Part shown: positions 49,543-57,351 of the stretch, in pieces
Numbering within the stretch: position 1 is the stretch's first letter
How the letters are laid out: each line of letters begins with the position of its first letter
Assembly: GCF_017876625.1 (NCBI RefSeq)
Contig: NZ_JAGIOH010000001.1
Location: forward strand, 4,051,501-4,115,500
Source: Streptomyces syringium
GTDB taxonomy: Bacteria > Actinomycetota > Actinomycetes > Streptomycetales > Streptomycetaceae
Reading direction: 5' to 3'
Length of the DNA: 64,000 nt
Notes under the pieces: generated by a model
Told to the model about the DNA's origin: nothing
The model's input: only the letters and a program-made list of their open reading frames with translations
The model's database searches: none
Translations under genes and position numbers: made by a program

Positions 49543-50181
49543 ATGCGGATCCACGTCGTCGACCACCCGCTGGTGGCGCACAAACTCACCACGCTGCGCG
49601 ACAAGCGCACCGACTCCCCCACCTTCCGGCGTCTCAGTGACGAGCTGGTCACCCTGCTCGCCTACGAGGCGACGCGCGACGTGCGCACCGAGCAGGTCGA
49701 CATCGAGTCCCCGGTCTGCGCCACCACCGGCGTCAAGCTGTCCCACCCGCGCCCGCTCGTGGTGCCGATCCTGCGTGCCGGGCTCGGCATGCTCGACGGC
49801 ATGGTGCGGCTGCTGCCCACGGCCGAGGTCGGCTTCCTGGGCATGATCCGCAATGAGGAGACCCTCAAGGCGGAGACGTACGCGACGCGGATGCCCGACG
49901 ACCTCTCGGGTCGCCAGGTGTACGTGCTCGACCCGATGCTCGCCACCGGCGGCACGCTCGTCGCCGCGATCAATGAGCTGATCGAGCGCGGCGCGGACGA
50001 CGTCACCGCGATCACGCTGCTGGCCGCGCCCGAGGGCGTCGAGGTCATGCAGCGCGATCTGGCGGGCGCGCCCGTCACCGTCGTCACGGCATCGGTGGAC
50101 GAGCGGCTCAACGAGGCGGGTTACATCGTCCCCGGCCTCGGTGACGCGGGCGACCGCATGTACGGGACCGCCGCGGGCTGA
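49543..50181 (+). CDS. upp: Uracil phosphoribosyltransferase
   Basis: The 212 aa enzyme makes UMP from uracil and PRPP in pyrimidine salvage. The PRPP motif VYVLDPMLATGGT and the N-terminal VPILRAGLGM loop are diagnostic, and the C-terminal PGLGDAGDRMYGT segment that binds uracil is complete. The start ATG 49543 gives the usual MRIHVVDHPL N-terminus. It stands alone and ends before a large palindromic repeat. Confidence 0.97.
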   Translation: MRIHVVDHPLVAHKLTTLRDKRTDSPTFRRLSDELVTLLAYEATRDVRTEQVDIESPVCATTGVKLSHPRPLVVPILRAGLGMLDGMVRLLPTAEVGFLGMIRNEETLKAETYATRMPDDLSGRQVYVLDPMLATGGTLVAAINELIERGADDVTAITLLAAPEGVEVMQRDLAGAPVTVVTASVDERLNEAGYIVPGLGDAGDRMYGTAAG

Positions 50182-50239
50182 GCGGTTCACCGGGCCGCTC
50201 AGGTCTGACTTTTCCGTGCCCCGGGCCGTTCTCGTTGCC

Positions 50240-50340
50240 CCCTGCGGCGGCGAGCGCCCTGCGGGCGCGTCCTCAAGCGCCGGACGGGCTCAATGCCTGT
50301 CCGGCGCTTGAGGACACAGCACAGCAGCCCGTCCGGCGCT
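50240..50340. repeat. Intergenic palindromic repeat, copy E
   Basis: Perfect 17-base arms (50269-50285 and 50299-50315) with a 13-base loop are flanked by GCGCCCTGCGGGCGC on the left and AGCCCGTCCGGCGC on the right. It lies between convergent upp and the LytR_C gene, overlapping the latter's 3' end, and can act as a two-way terminator. Confidence 0.85.
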
Positions 50341-51002
50341 CAGCACTTCCGCGCGGACGGCGACGGCTTCGGCGGCGCGGTCAGCTCGGCCACGGCCCGC
50401 TCGGCGTCCGCCGGCGACGACAGCTGCTTGAAGGCCGTGCCCAGGATCAGATCGATGTCCGCGTCGTCGTGCCGGCCGGCCTGCGCCTCCGTGTCGGTGA
50501 GCTGGGCGCCCACGAGCTTCAGCGCGCCGTCGGATTCCGGTCCGCCGAGCAGCAGCCCGGCCTTCGCGACCTTCTTGTCGTACGCGGCCGGGGCGTTCCC
50601 CACCTTGCCGATCTTGAAGCCGCGCTTCACCAGCTCGTCCGCCGTGGTCTTGGCGAGACCGCCGCGCGGCGTGGCGTTGTAGACGTTGACGGTGATGTCG
50701 GAGGGCTTGGGGAGTGGCTTCGGGGCCGCGGGGGCGGTGGCCGCCCGTCCCGCCGTCCCGCCGTCGGCGGGCTTGCAGTCGCCCTCGCCGCCCTTGGGGG
50801 CCGCGCGGGTCTCGGTGCTGCCGCCGCCGGAGAAGACGTCGACGAGCTGGACCGTCCCCCACCCGCCCAGACCGAGCGCGACGGTCGCGGCGACCGCGGC
50901 GAGCACGATCCTGCGGCGGCTTCGAGGGCGGCGCATGTGCGGGAACCGGCTGCCCGTGATGCGGTACTTTCCGCCCATGCCGGGAGGGGTGAGCATGCTC
51001 AT
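50340..51002 (-). CDS. LytR_C-domain membrane protein
   Basis: The 220 aa protein has a basic N-terminus, one membrane helix (IVLAAVAATVALGLGGWGTV, about residues 32-52), an Ala/Pro linker, and a C-terminal LytR_C domain (ITVNVYNATPRGGLAKTTADELVKRGF). The domain sits outside the membrane and occurs at the end of wall-teichoic-acid ligases, but the LCP enzyme domain is missing here. It may modulate wall assembly. The start at ATG 51002 is preferred; ATG 50996 is also possible. Confidence 0.8.
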   Translation of the reverse strand: MSMLTPPGMGGKYRITGSRFPHMRRPRSRRRIVLAAVAATVALGLGGWGTVQLVDVFSGGGSTETRAAPKGGEGDCKPADGGTAGRAATAPAAPKPLPKPSDITVNVYNATPRGGLAKTTADELVKRGFKIGKVGNAPAAYDKKVAKAGLLLGGPESDGALKLVGAQLTDTEAQAGRHDDADIDLILGTAFKQLSSPADAERAVAELTAPPKPSPSARKC

Positions 51003-51128
51003 GGGCGCAGCGTAGTGCGGGCCGGAGCCGCTGCCTACTAGATGATCAACGGGTTGCGGGCACCCCAACCCAAAAGGGCCAATATCGGCCGGGGGCGGGT
51101 GGTGGCGCGGGGGTATCGCGGCCGGTGC

Positions 51129-51425
51129 TCAGCCCAGTTCGAGTACGCGGGCGTGCAGGACCTGGCGCTGCTGGAGCGCCGCCCGCACCGCGCGGTGCAG
51201 ACCGTCCTCGAGGTAGAGGTCGCCCTGCCACTTCACGACGTGGGCGAAGAGGTCGCCGTAGAACGTCGAGTCCTCCGCGAGCAGCGTCTCGAGGTCGAGC
51301 TGCTGCTTCGTGGTCACCAACTGGTCGAGGCGCACCGGGCGGGGGGCGACGTCCGCCCACTGCCGGGTGCTTTCCCGGCCGTGGTCGGGGTACGGCCGCC
51401 CGTTTCCGATGCGCTTGAAGATCAC
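51129..51425 (-). CDS. Conserved small actinobacterial protein, ParB-like fold suspected
   Basis: The 98 aa protein starts MIFKRIGNGRPYPDHG. It has VRLDQLVTTKQQLDLETL followed by DLYLEDGLHRAVRAALQQR, an arrangement like the ParB/sulfiredoxin core in which DGxHR binds a nucleotide. The DGLHR segment would be the diagnostic part. I recall it being annotated as a VapB-type antitoxin in databases, but no toxin gene is adjacent. Function is unproven. Confidence 0.7.
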   Translation of the reverse strand: MIFKRIGNGRPYPDHGRESTRQWADVAPRPVRLDQLVTTKQQLDLETLLAEDSTFYGDLFAHVVKWQGDLYLEDGLHRAVRAALQQRQVLHARVLELG

Positions 51426-51627
51426 ACGGAAAGCCTACCGGGCGACAGGCTCCGAGCGCAGCCATGGCGCGGTAGTGCGAAGGCGACAATCAGCCGCATA
51501 CCGGGAGTGTGTATGGGCCCGCTTGTGTGACTGACAGCCCTTTTTCCTCGGATTCGGCGCGCCGGAACGTTATGCACAGGCTGTGGATGACGGATCGCGG
51601 CGCCGGGGGGAGGGGCCTTTACGGGCC

Positions 51628-52212
51628 TCACGTCTTCTTCGCGGCCGCGGCCCGTTTCATCTGCTGCTTGTGGGCGCGGACCTTCTCCAGCGACTCCGGG
51701 CCGGTGATGTCGGCCACCGAGCGGTGCGAGCCGTCCTCGCCGTACGGGCCCGCCGCCTCCCGCCAGCCGTCCGGCGTCACCGTGAACTGCTTGCCCAGCA
51801 GCGCCAGGAAGATCTGGGACTTCTGCTTGCCGAAACCGGGCAGCTCGTTGAGCCGCTCCAGCAGTTCCCGGCCGGTGGCGGCGTCGCGCCAGACCGCGCT
51901 CGCGTCCCCGTCGTAGTGCTCGACGAGGTACTGGCACAGCTGCTGGACCCGCTTGGCCATGGAGGCCGGATAGCGGTGCACGGCCGGTTTCTCCGCGAAC
52001 AGCGCCTCCAGCTCCTCGGGGTCCTTGGCGGCGATCTCCCGCGCGTCCAGGTCGTCGTGGCCCAGCCGCCGCGCCACGGTGTACGGCCCGGTGAAGGCCC
52101 ACTCCATGGGGACCTGCTGGTCCAGGAGCATCCCGACCAGGGCGGCCAGCGGGCTGCGGGAGAGCAGCTCGTCGGCTTCGGGCTGCTGCGCGAGCCGGAG
52201 CGAAGGAGACAT
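51628..52212 (-). CDS. HhH-GPD base-excision DNA glycosylase-like protein
   Basis: The 194 aa protein has an N-terminal helical half (SPLAALVGMLLDQQVPMEWAFTGPY) and the helix-hairpin-helix motif LPGFGKQKSQIFLALLGKQF. These are typical of the actinobacterial HhH-GPD glycosylase family that removes damaged bases. The catalytic Asp after the hairpin is not obvious (GWREAAG), so activity is uncertain. It ends in a Lys/Ala tail. The start is ATG 52212. Confidence 0.82.
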   Translation of the reverse strand: MSPSLRLAQQPEADELLSRSPLAALVGMLLDQQVPMEWAFTGPYTVARRLGHDDLDAREIAAKDPEELEALFAEKPAVHRYPASMAKRVQQLCQYLVEHYDGDASAVWRDAATGRELLERLNELPGFGKQKSQIFLALLGKQFTVTPDGWREAAGPYGEDGSHRSVADITGPESLEKVRAHKQQMKRAAAAKKT

Positions 52213-52266
52213 AGGTCGATGATCCCCCGTGCCCCGGGCCGTCGCACGCGCGCGGCGCGGTGGCGC

Positions 52267-53508
52267 TCACGGCGGCGGGGGCGTCAGCCGGGCCGCGCGG
52301 GCGCGGAGGTAGCGGGTCTCGGGGACGCTGAGGGTGTGCCCGGCCGCCCGTCGGTAGGCGGCCCTGGCGCCTTCGGCGTCCCCCGCCTTCTCCAGCAGAT
52401 GGGCGCGGACGGCGTCGAGCCGGTGGTGGCCCGCCAAGCGGTCCTCCAGCGCGTCGACTTCGGCGAGCCCGGCCCGGGGGCCGTGCACCATGGCGACGGC
52501 CACGGCCCTGCCGAGTTCGGCCATGGGCTCGGGGGAGCGGCGCACGAGGACGTCGTAGAGGGCGAGGATCTGCGGCCAGTCGGTGTCCTCGGCGCGGGCC
52601 GCCTCGTCGTGCAGCGCCGCGATGGCCGCCTGTAGCTGATAGGCGCCCGCGGGGCCCTGGGCCAGGGCTTCCTCGACCAGGGCGGTGCCCTCGGCGATGG
52701 CGCGCCGGTCCCAGCGGGTGCGGTCCTGCTCGTCCAGCGGGATCAGCTCGCCGTGCGGTCCGGTGCGGGCCCGGCTGCGGGCTTCGGTGAGCAGCATGAG
52801 CGCCAGCAGCCCGGAGACCGCGCCCTCCCGGGGCAGCAGCCGGCGTACGGCTCTGGTCAGCCGGATCGCCTCATGGGCGAGGTCCGCGCGGTGCAGCGCG
52901 GTGCCGGAGGTCGCCGTATAGCCCTCGTTGAAGATCAGGTAGAGGACCTGGAGCACGGCGGCGAGGCGCCGGTCGCGGCCCTCCGGACCCGGCTGCCGGA
53001 AGGGCTGGCCCTTGATCTTCTGCTTCGCCCTGCTGATCCTCTGTGCCGTCGTCGCCTCCGGCACCAGCAGCGCGCGGGCGATCTCGGCCGTGGTCAGGCC
53101 CCCGACGGCGCGCAGCGTCAGGGCGATCTGCGCGGGTGGGGTGAGCGCGGGGTGGCAGCACAGGAACAGCAGGGTGAGCGTGTCGTCCTCGGACGGGGCG
53201 CGGCCCTCACCGGGCGGCGGGGCGGTGAAGGCGTCCCGGGGCATGAGCGCCGCGGCGCTCTCCTCGCGTCTGCGCCGGGCCTCCTCGGAGCGCAGCGCGT
53301 CCATGAGGCGCCGGGAGGCGACCCTGATCAGCCAGCCGCGCGGGTTGTCCGGCGGGCCGGTCTCCGGCCACTGCCGCGCGGCGGCGAGCAGCGCCTCCTG
53401 TACGGCGTCCTCGGCCGGCCCGAAGTGACCGTAGCGACGCACCACCGCGCCGAGGACCTGCGGCGCGTGCAGGCGCAGCAGGTCCTCGACCTCGGTCGTA
53501 CGTCTCAC
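52267..53508 (-). CDS. ECF42 sigma factor with TPR-like C-terminal extension
   Basis: The 413 aa protein has region 2 (YGHFGPAEDAVQEALLAAARQW, PRGWLIRVASRR) and region 4 (VGGLTTAEIARALLVPEATTAQRISRAK), then a roughly 200-residue helical extension (DUF6596/TPR type). This is the layout of ECF42. These sigma factors sit beside YCII/DGPF genes, and one lies three bases upstream here. The start is GTG 53508, two bases after the YCII stop, with weak ribosome-binding support. A TGTCGA promoter upstream of the pair fits autoregulation. Confidence 0.9.
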   Translation of the reverse strand: MRRTTEVEDLLRLHAPQVLGAVVRRYGHFGPAEDAVQEALLAAARQWPETGPPDNPRGWLIRVASRRLMDALRSEEARRRREESAAALMPRDAFTAPPPGEGRAPSEDDTLTLLFLCCHPALTPPAQIALTLRAVGGLTTAEIARALLVPEATTAQRISRAKQKIKGQPFRQPGPEGRDRRLAAVLQVLYLIFNEGYTATSGTALHRADLAHEAIRLTRAVRRLLPREGAVSGLLALMLLTEARSRARTGPHGELIPLDEQDRTRWDRRAIAEGTALVEEALAQGPAGAYQLQAAIAALHDEAARAEDTDWPQILALYDVLVRRSPEPMAELGRAVAVAMVHGPRAGLAEVDALEDRLAGHHRLDAVRAHLLEKAGDAEGARAAYRRAAGHTLSVPETRYLRARAARLTPPPP

Positions 53509-53510
53509 CC

Positions 53511-53918
53511 CTAGCAACCGCTTTCGTCGATGGGACGGATCACCACCGGGTACACGGGGGCGCCCGCCGGGGCCGGGCACTGGGTGACGCGTGCGGCGAT
53601 CTCGGTGACCCGGTCCAGGCTCGCGCAGTCGAGCACCCAGTACCCGGCGAGCAATTCCTTGGTCTCACCGTAGGGGCCGTCGGAGATCACCGGGCGGCCG
53701 TCCTCGCCCGCGCTCACCGTGCGGGTCCGGGCCGGCTCGACCAGGCCCTGGGCGTCCACGAGCTCGCCGGATTCGGCGAGCTCGTCATTGAGCTGTCCCA
53801 TGAAGGCGAACATCGTCTGCACGTCCTTCTCGCTCCAGGCCGGGCTGTGCGCGGACTCCTGGCCGCGCATCGCCTCGTAGTCGGCCTGGGTTCCCTGCAC
53901 CATCACCAGATACTTCAT
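53511..53918 (-). CDS. YCII/DGPF-domain protein of an ECF42 locus
   Basis: The 135 aa protein starts KYLVMVQGTQADYEAM and includes VISDGPYGETKELLAGYWVLDC, the DGPF motif (here DGPY). These small ferredoxin-like proteins are the typical targets of ECF42 sigma factors; their chemistry is unknown. The stop lies three bases before the sigma start, so the two are an operon. The predicted ECF42 promoter lies 56-82 bases upstream of the start. Confidence 0.88.
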   Translation of the reverse strand: MKYLVMVQGTQADYEAMRGQESAHSPAWSEKDVQTMFAFMGQLNDELAESGELVDAQGLVEPARTRTVSAGEDGRPVISDGPYGETKELLAGYWVLDCASLDRVTEIAARVTQCPAPAGAPVYPVVIRPIDESGC

Positions 53919-53973
53919 GACTTCGCTCCCTCGGCTGCCTCGTCACCTCGTGCGGGCGACTCTCACAGGGGAC

Positions 53974-54000
53974 GTCGTGGCCGACGACGCGTTCTCGACA
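53974..54000 (-). promoter_or_regulatory. Candidate ECF42 promoter
   Basis: On the minus strand TGTCGA (-35) is followed after 17 bases by CGAC (-10), matching from memory the published ECF42 motif TGTCGA and CGA/TC. It lies upstream of the YCII-sigma operon. Confidence 0.65.
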
Positions 54001-54257
54001 CCTCGCTCGCCACCTCGCGGAAAATTTCCCCGGAATCACTCTCCGGGACTACCGCGCGGTACGCAGGGGCCGGCCGCTGCCGCCTCGGTCCGGACGGCTC
54101 GGAAGGCCCGGTGGGTAGAGTTGACGGGCGCCGACGGCCGGTCCGTTCTTCGAGCGCCTCCCGCCCGGCCGCGTGCCGGGCCTCGCACGGCTTCCCCTCC
54201 CGCCCGCCCCGGCCCCGCCGACGGGGTGCGCCCGAGCACGATGAGGTTCCTCCTCCC

Positions 54258-55760
54258 TTGCCCTCTCCCGCACTGTCCCCCGTCGCGCGGCTGCGCGCCG
54301 TCCGCCCGCCCCGGCTGTCCCCGAAGCTCCTGCGTACCGAGGTGCTGGCCGGACTTGTGGTCGCGCTGGCGCTGATCCCCGAGGCGATCTCGTTCTCGGT
54401 GATCGCCGGGGTCGATCCGAGCGTCGGGCTGTTCGCCTCGTTCACCATGGCCGTCACCACGGCGGTGGTCGGCGGGCGGCCCGCGATGATCTCGGCGGCG
54501 ACCGGGGCCGTCGCCCTGGTCATAGCCCCGCTCAACCGCGAGCACGGTCTCGGGTACCTGATCGCCTGTGTGATCCTCGCCGGTGTCTTCCAGATCGCGC
54601 TCGGCGCGCTCGGGGTCGCGAAGCTGATGCGGTTCGTGCCGCGCAGCGTGATGGTCGGCTTCGTCAACGCCCTCGCGATCCTGGTCTTCCTGGCCCAGGT
54701 GCCCGAGCTGCGGGACGTGCCGTGGGCCGTCTATCCGCTGGTCGTGGCCGGTATCGCGCTGATGGTGTGCTTCCCGAGGATCACCCGGTCGGTGCCCGCG
54801 CCGCTGGTGTCCGTCGTCATCCTCACCGTCGTCACCGTGGCCGCGGGGATCGCGGTGCCGACCGTGGGCGACCGGGGTGACCTGCCCTCCTCGCTGCCGG
54901 TGCCGGGCCTGCCCGACGTGCCGTTCACGCTGGAGACCCTGACGACCGTCGCTCCCTACGCGCTGGCGATGGCGCTGGTCGGGCTGATGGAGTCGCTGCT
55001 GACCGCGAAGCTCGTCGACGACATCACCGACACCCGCTCCGACAAGAAGCGCGAATCGATCGGCCAGGGCATCGCCAATATCGTCACCGGTCTGTTCGGC
55101 GGCATGGGCGGCTGCGCGGTGATCGGCCAGACGATGATCAACGTACGGGTGTCCGGTGCCCGCACCCGGCTGTCGACGTTCCTCGCGGGCGCGTTCCTGC
55201 TGGTGCTGTGCGTCGTCTTCGGCCCGGTCGTCTCCGACATCCCCATGGCCGCTCTCGTCGCCGTCATGATCATGGTGTCGGTCGCCGCGTTCGACTGGCA
55301 CTCCATCGCGCCGCGGACCCTGCGGCGCATGCCCGCCGGGGAGATCGCCGTCATGGTGATCACCGTCGGCTGTGTGGTCGCCACCCACAACCTCGCCGTC
55401 GGTGTGGTCGTCGGCTCGATCACCGCCATGGTCATCTTCGCCAAGCGCGTCGCCCACGTCGCGGACGTCACCTCGGTCACCGACCCCGACGGCGGCCGGG
55501 TCGTCCACGCCGTGACGGGCGCGCTGTTCTTCGCCTCCGCGAACGACCTGGCGGCCCGCTTCGACTACGCCGGCGACCCGGACGAGGTCGTCATCGACCT
55601 CACCGGCGCCCGCATATGGGACGCCTCCTCCGTGGCCGCGCTGGACGCCGTCACCGCCAAGTACGCGCAGCGGGGCAAGACCGTCCGGATCACCGGCCTC
55701 GACGAACACAGTGCCCGGCTCCACGGCACGCTCAGCGGCGAGCTCGCCGCGACCGGGTGA
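54258..55760 (+). CDS. SulP-family anion transporter with STAS domain
   Basis: The 500 aa membrane protein has the SulP core of 10-14 hydrophobic segments (GLVVALALIPEAISFSVIAGVDPSVGL is the conserved start) and a C-terminal STAS domain (VVIDLTGARIWDASSVAALD). Members carry sulfate, bicarbonate or other anions. The frame is open upstream to 53847, but the region before 54258 overlaps the ECF42 promoter. I chose TTG 54258 with GAGG 11 bases before it; the start is therefore uncertain. A terminator follows at 55793. Confidence 0.85.
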   Translation: MPSPALSPVARLRAVRPPRLSPKLLRTEVLAGLVVALALIPEAISFSVIAGVDPSVGLFASFTMAVTTAVVGGRPAMISAATGAVALVIAPLNREHGLGYLIACVILAGVFQIALGALGVAKLMRFVPRSVMVGFVNALAILVFLAQVPELRDVPWAVYPLVVAGIALMVCFPRITRSVPAPLVSVVILTVVTVAAGIAVPTVGDRGDLPSSLPVPGLPDVPFTLETLTTVAPYALAMALVGLMESLLTAKLVDDITDTRSDKKRESIGQGIANIVTGLFGGMGGCAVIGQTMINVRVSGARTRLSTFLAGAFLLVLCVVFGPVVSDIPMAALVAVMIMVSVAAFDWHSIAPRTLRRMPAGEIAVMVITVGCVVATHNLAVGVVVGSITAMVIFAKRVAHVADVTSVTDPDGGRVVHAVTGALFFASANDLAARFDYAGDPDEVVIDLTGARIWDASSVAALDAVTAKYAQRGKTVRITGLDEHSARLHGTLSGELAATG

Positions 55761-56117
55761 CGGGCGGCTGACGGGCTGCCGAGGAGTGGCTGACGAGCGG
55801 CGCCGGGCGCCGCTCGTGCTTGTCCGGCCCGATGTCCAGGGCAATTGCAAAGAAATTCCGCCGGGGGAGCGCGAAAACCTGTCATGGTGACAGTAGACAT
55901 GGACTTTGCGCGGGGCTAGGCTTTTTCCCGTAACCGGTGTGAGCATCACCGGCACCGGCAGTGAAGCGCCGGAGGCGGGACATACGCCGCCCTCCTGGGC
56001 CGACACAAATCGGTGGAATTCGGCGCACACTGCCGACGCGGATGGTGCTCAAAAACGCCTCGGGATCCCGGTGCCGCAAGGCGCCGGGGGCTTCGACGCG
56101 TCCCAGAAAAGGTGCGA
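55761..56117. other. Intergenic region after SulP (357 bases)
   Basis: It contains the SulP terminator near the left end and presumably the promoter of the MerR-like gene near the right. The middle is less G+C-rich and holds no open frame of note. Confidence 0.5.
55793..55817 (+). terminator. Terminator of the SulP gene
   Basis: Perfect 10-base arms with a five-base CCGGG loop begin 33 bases after the stop. Confidence 0.75.
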
Positions 56118-56468
56118 ATGCCCCCAGAGAATCAACCGTCCGCCACCGATCGACTCGACGACGACGACTACCCCGCCTACACGATGGGGCGTGCCGCGGA
56201 GATGATCGGGGCCACGCCCGGCTTCCTCCGGGCCATCGGGGAGGTCGGGCTGATCACTCCGCTGCGCTCCGAGGGCGGCCACCGCCGCTACTCCCGCTAT
56301 CAGCTACGTGTCGCCGCCCGGGCCCGGGAGCTCGTCGACAGCGGCACGCCGATCGAGGCCGCCTGCCGCATCGTGATCCTCGAGGATCAGCTCGAGGACG
56401 CCCTCCGGATCAATGAGGAGCTGCGCCGGACCGACCCCGAGGGCCCGCGGAAGGCCGGCGGCGGCTGA
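56118..56468 (+). CDS. MerR-like HTH protein beside the cold-shock cluster
   Basis: The 116 aa protein has a MerR-type HTH (TMGRAAEMIGATPGFLRAIGEVGLI...GGHRRYSRYQL) and a short helical tail, without an effector domain, as in BldC-like small regulators. The ATG at 56118 follows AAAAGGTG. It lies 360 bases upstream of a cold-shock protein gene on the same strand. It may regulate that cluster, but this is inference. Confidence 0.85.
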   Translation: MPPENQPSATDRLDDDDYPAYTMGRAAEMIGATPGFLRAIGEVGLITPLRSEGGHRRYSRYQLRVAARARELVDSGTPIEAACRIVILEDQLEDALRINEELRRTDPEGPRKAGGG

Positions 56469-56705
56469 CGCGGGACGCCCGACGCAGGGCGTCCGGCGCC
56501 CGCACACGCGAACGGCCGGGCGCCGACACGAACGGCCGGGACGCCGAATATCTATTGCCGCAGCCACAGAAATCAGTGCAATGCGCGGTAAGGATTTATG
56601 GCACAGCGGGCGGAGTGAAATTACTTCCCGTGCCCGGCCGCTCGCGCCGTGCTACTCTGGATTCCAGTTGCAGTTGTGGTTACCCAAGGACTTCAAGTGC
56701 GCTTC

Positions 56706-56722
56706 CCGGCATTCCATGCCGG
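56706..56722 (+). promoter_or_regulatory. csp leader hairpin 1
   Basis: CCGGCAT-TCC-ATGCCGG forms a perfect seven-pair stem in the putative cold-shock leader, about 107 bases before the start codon. Confidence 0.6.
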
Positions 56723-56779
56723 AGAGTGCTCTTTCGTATTTCCGGTGCTTTCCGGCCGGGGCGATCATCACAGCGACGC

Positions 56780-56802
56780 GAGATCCGCACAGTGCGGGTC
56801 TC
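56780..56802 (+). promoter_or_regulatory. csp leader hairpin 2
   Basis: GAGATCCGCAC and GTGCGGGTCTC pair with one wobble, ending 26 bases before the start codon, just upstream of the GAAGGAG ribosome-binding site. Confidence 0.6.
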
Positions 56803-56828
56803 GGGCAATGCCCCGAAGGAGATATGAC

Positions 56829-57032
56829 ATGGCTACTGGCACCGTGAAGTGGTTCAACGCGGAAAAGGGCTTCGGCTTCATCGAGCAGGAGGGTGGCGGC
56901 CCGGACGTGTTCGCCCACTACTCGAACATCGCCACCCAGGGCTTCCGTGAGCTCCAGGAAGGCCAGAAGGTGAACTTCGACGTCACGCAGGGCCAGAAGG
57001 GCCCGCAGGCGGAGAACATCGTCCCCGCCTAA
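56829..57032 (+). CDS. CspA-family cold-shock protein
   Basis: The 67 aa protein is a single cold-shock domain with RNP1 (KGFGFIE) and RNP2 (VFAHYS) intact. It binds single-stranded RNA and DNA and acts as an RNA chaperone. The ATG at 56829 follows GAAGGAG. It is preceded by a long structured leader and followed by a strong intrinsic terminator with a U-tract, so it is transcribed separately from the helicase gene downstream. Confidence 0.97.
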   Translation: MATGTVKWFNAEKGFGFIEQEGGGPDVFAHYSNIATQGFRELQEGQKVNFDVTQGQKGPQAENIVPA

Positions 57033-57051
57033 GCGCCCGGACGCATGACGT

Positions 57052-57097
57052 AGCTGGGGCCCGCACCTTGGGTGCGGGCCCCAGCTCGTTGCTTTTT
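57052..57097 (+). terminator. Intrinsic terminator of the cold-shock gene
   Basis: Perfect 16-base arms (57052-57067 and 57071-57086) with a three-base loop are followed by GTTGCTTTTT. Confidence 0.92.
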
Positions 57098-57316
57098 CAG
57101 GGGTTCGCCCGCGGTGCGCCGCACGGGAAATCCCCTTTTCCCGGATCATGGCGGACAAACCGCCCGTGACTCCGGCCGCACAGCCCGCCCATGGTTTCGC
57201 CGTACGGCGCACAGCCGGGCGCACGCCGGTCCCGATCGAGGCGACCGGCTTCGATTTCGTCTTTTCTTCGGTTCGTTCTTGCGATCTCTGAGCGGCTCAT
57301 CGCAGGCCGCCGGGAA

Positions 57317-57343
57317 TTCCTCGATACGTGCCGTATCGAGGAA
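57317..57343 (+). promoter_or_regulatory. Leader hairpin that buries the helicase ribosome-binding site
   Basis: Two perfect 12-base arms (57317-57328 and 57332-57343) enclose a TGC loop. The right arm contains GAGGAA of the ribosome-binding site GAGGAAGG (57338-57345), which lies six bases before the TTG start. The folded mRNA would be hard to translate. Confidence 0.85.
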
Positions 57344-57351
57344 GGTTCCAC

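Larger units (their letters stand above)
56469..56828 (+). other. Long leader of the cold-shock gene
   Basis: The 360-base gap is clearly less G+C-rich than its neighbours and carries two perfect or near-perfect hairpins, the pattern of a long 5' leader. No gene is evident; a 43-codon open frame from ATG 56716 overlaps the csp start but has no ribosome-binding site. Confidence 0.6.
57033..57351 (+). other. Gap between csp and the helicase gene
   Basis: It holds the csp terminator (57052-57097) and then the helicase leader with the hairpin at 57317-57343. The middle is less G+C-rich and should contain the helicase promoter; I cannot fix its position. Confidence 0.5.

Noticed and set aside
51129..51425. 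A VapB-type antitoxin forming a toxin-antitoxin pair
   Set aside because: No PIN-domain or other toxin gene is adjacent on either side; the fold looks more like a ParB-type domain.
54036..56030. A 664-codon minus-strand open frame opposite the SulP gene
   Set aside because: It is rich in His, Asp and Arg repeats as expected from the reverse complement of a membrane protein gene; no start signal or domain is visible.
56716..56847. A 43-codon open frame in the csp leader as a leader peptide
   Set aside because: It has no ribosome-binding site, poor third-position G+C, and its start lies within hairpin 1.
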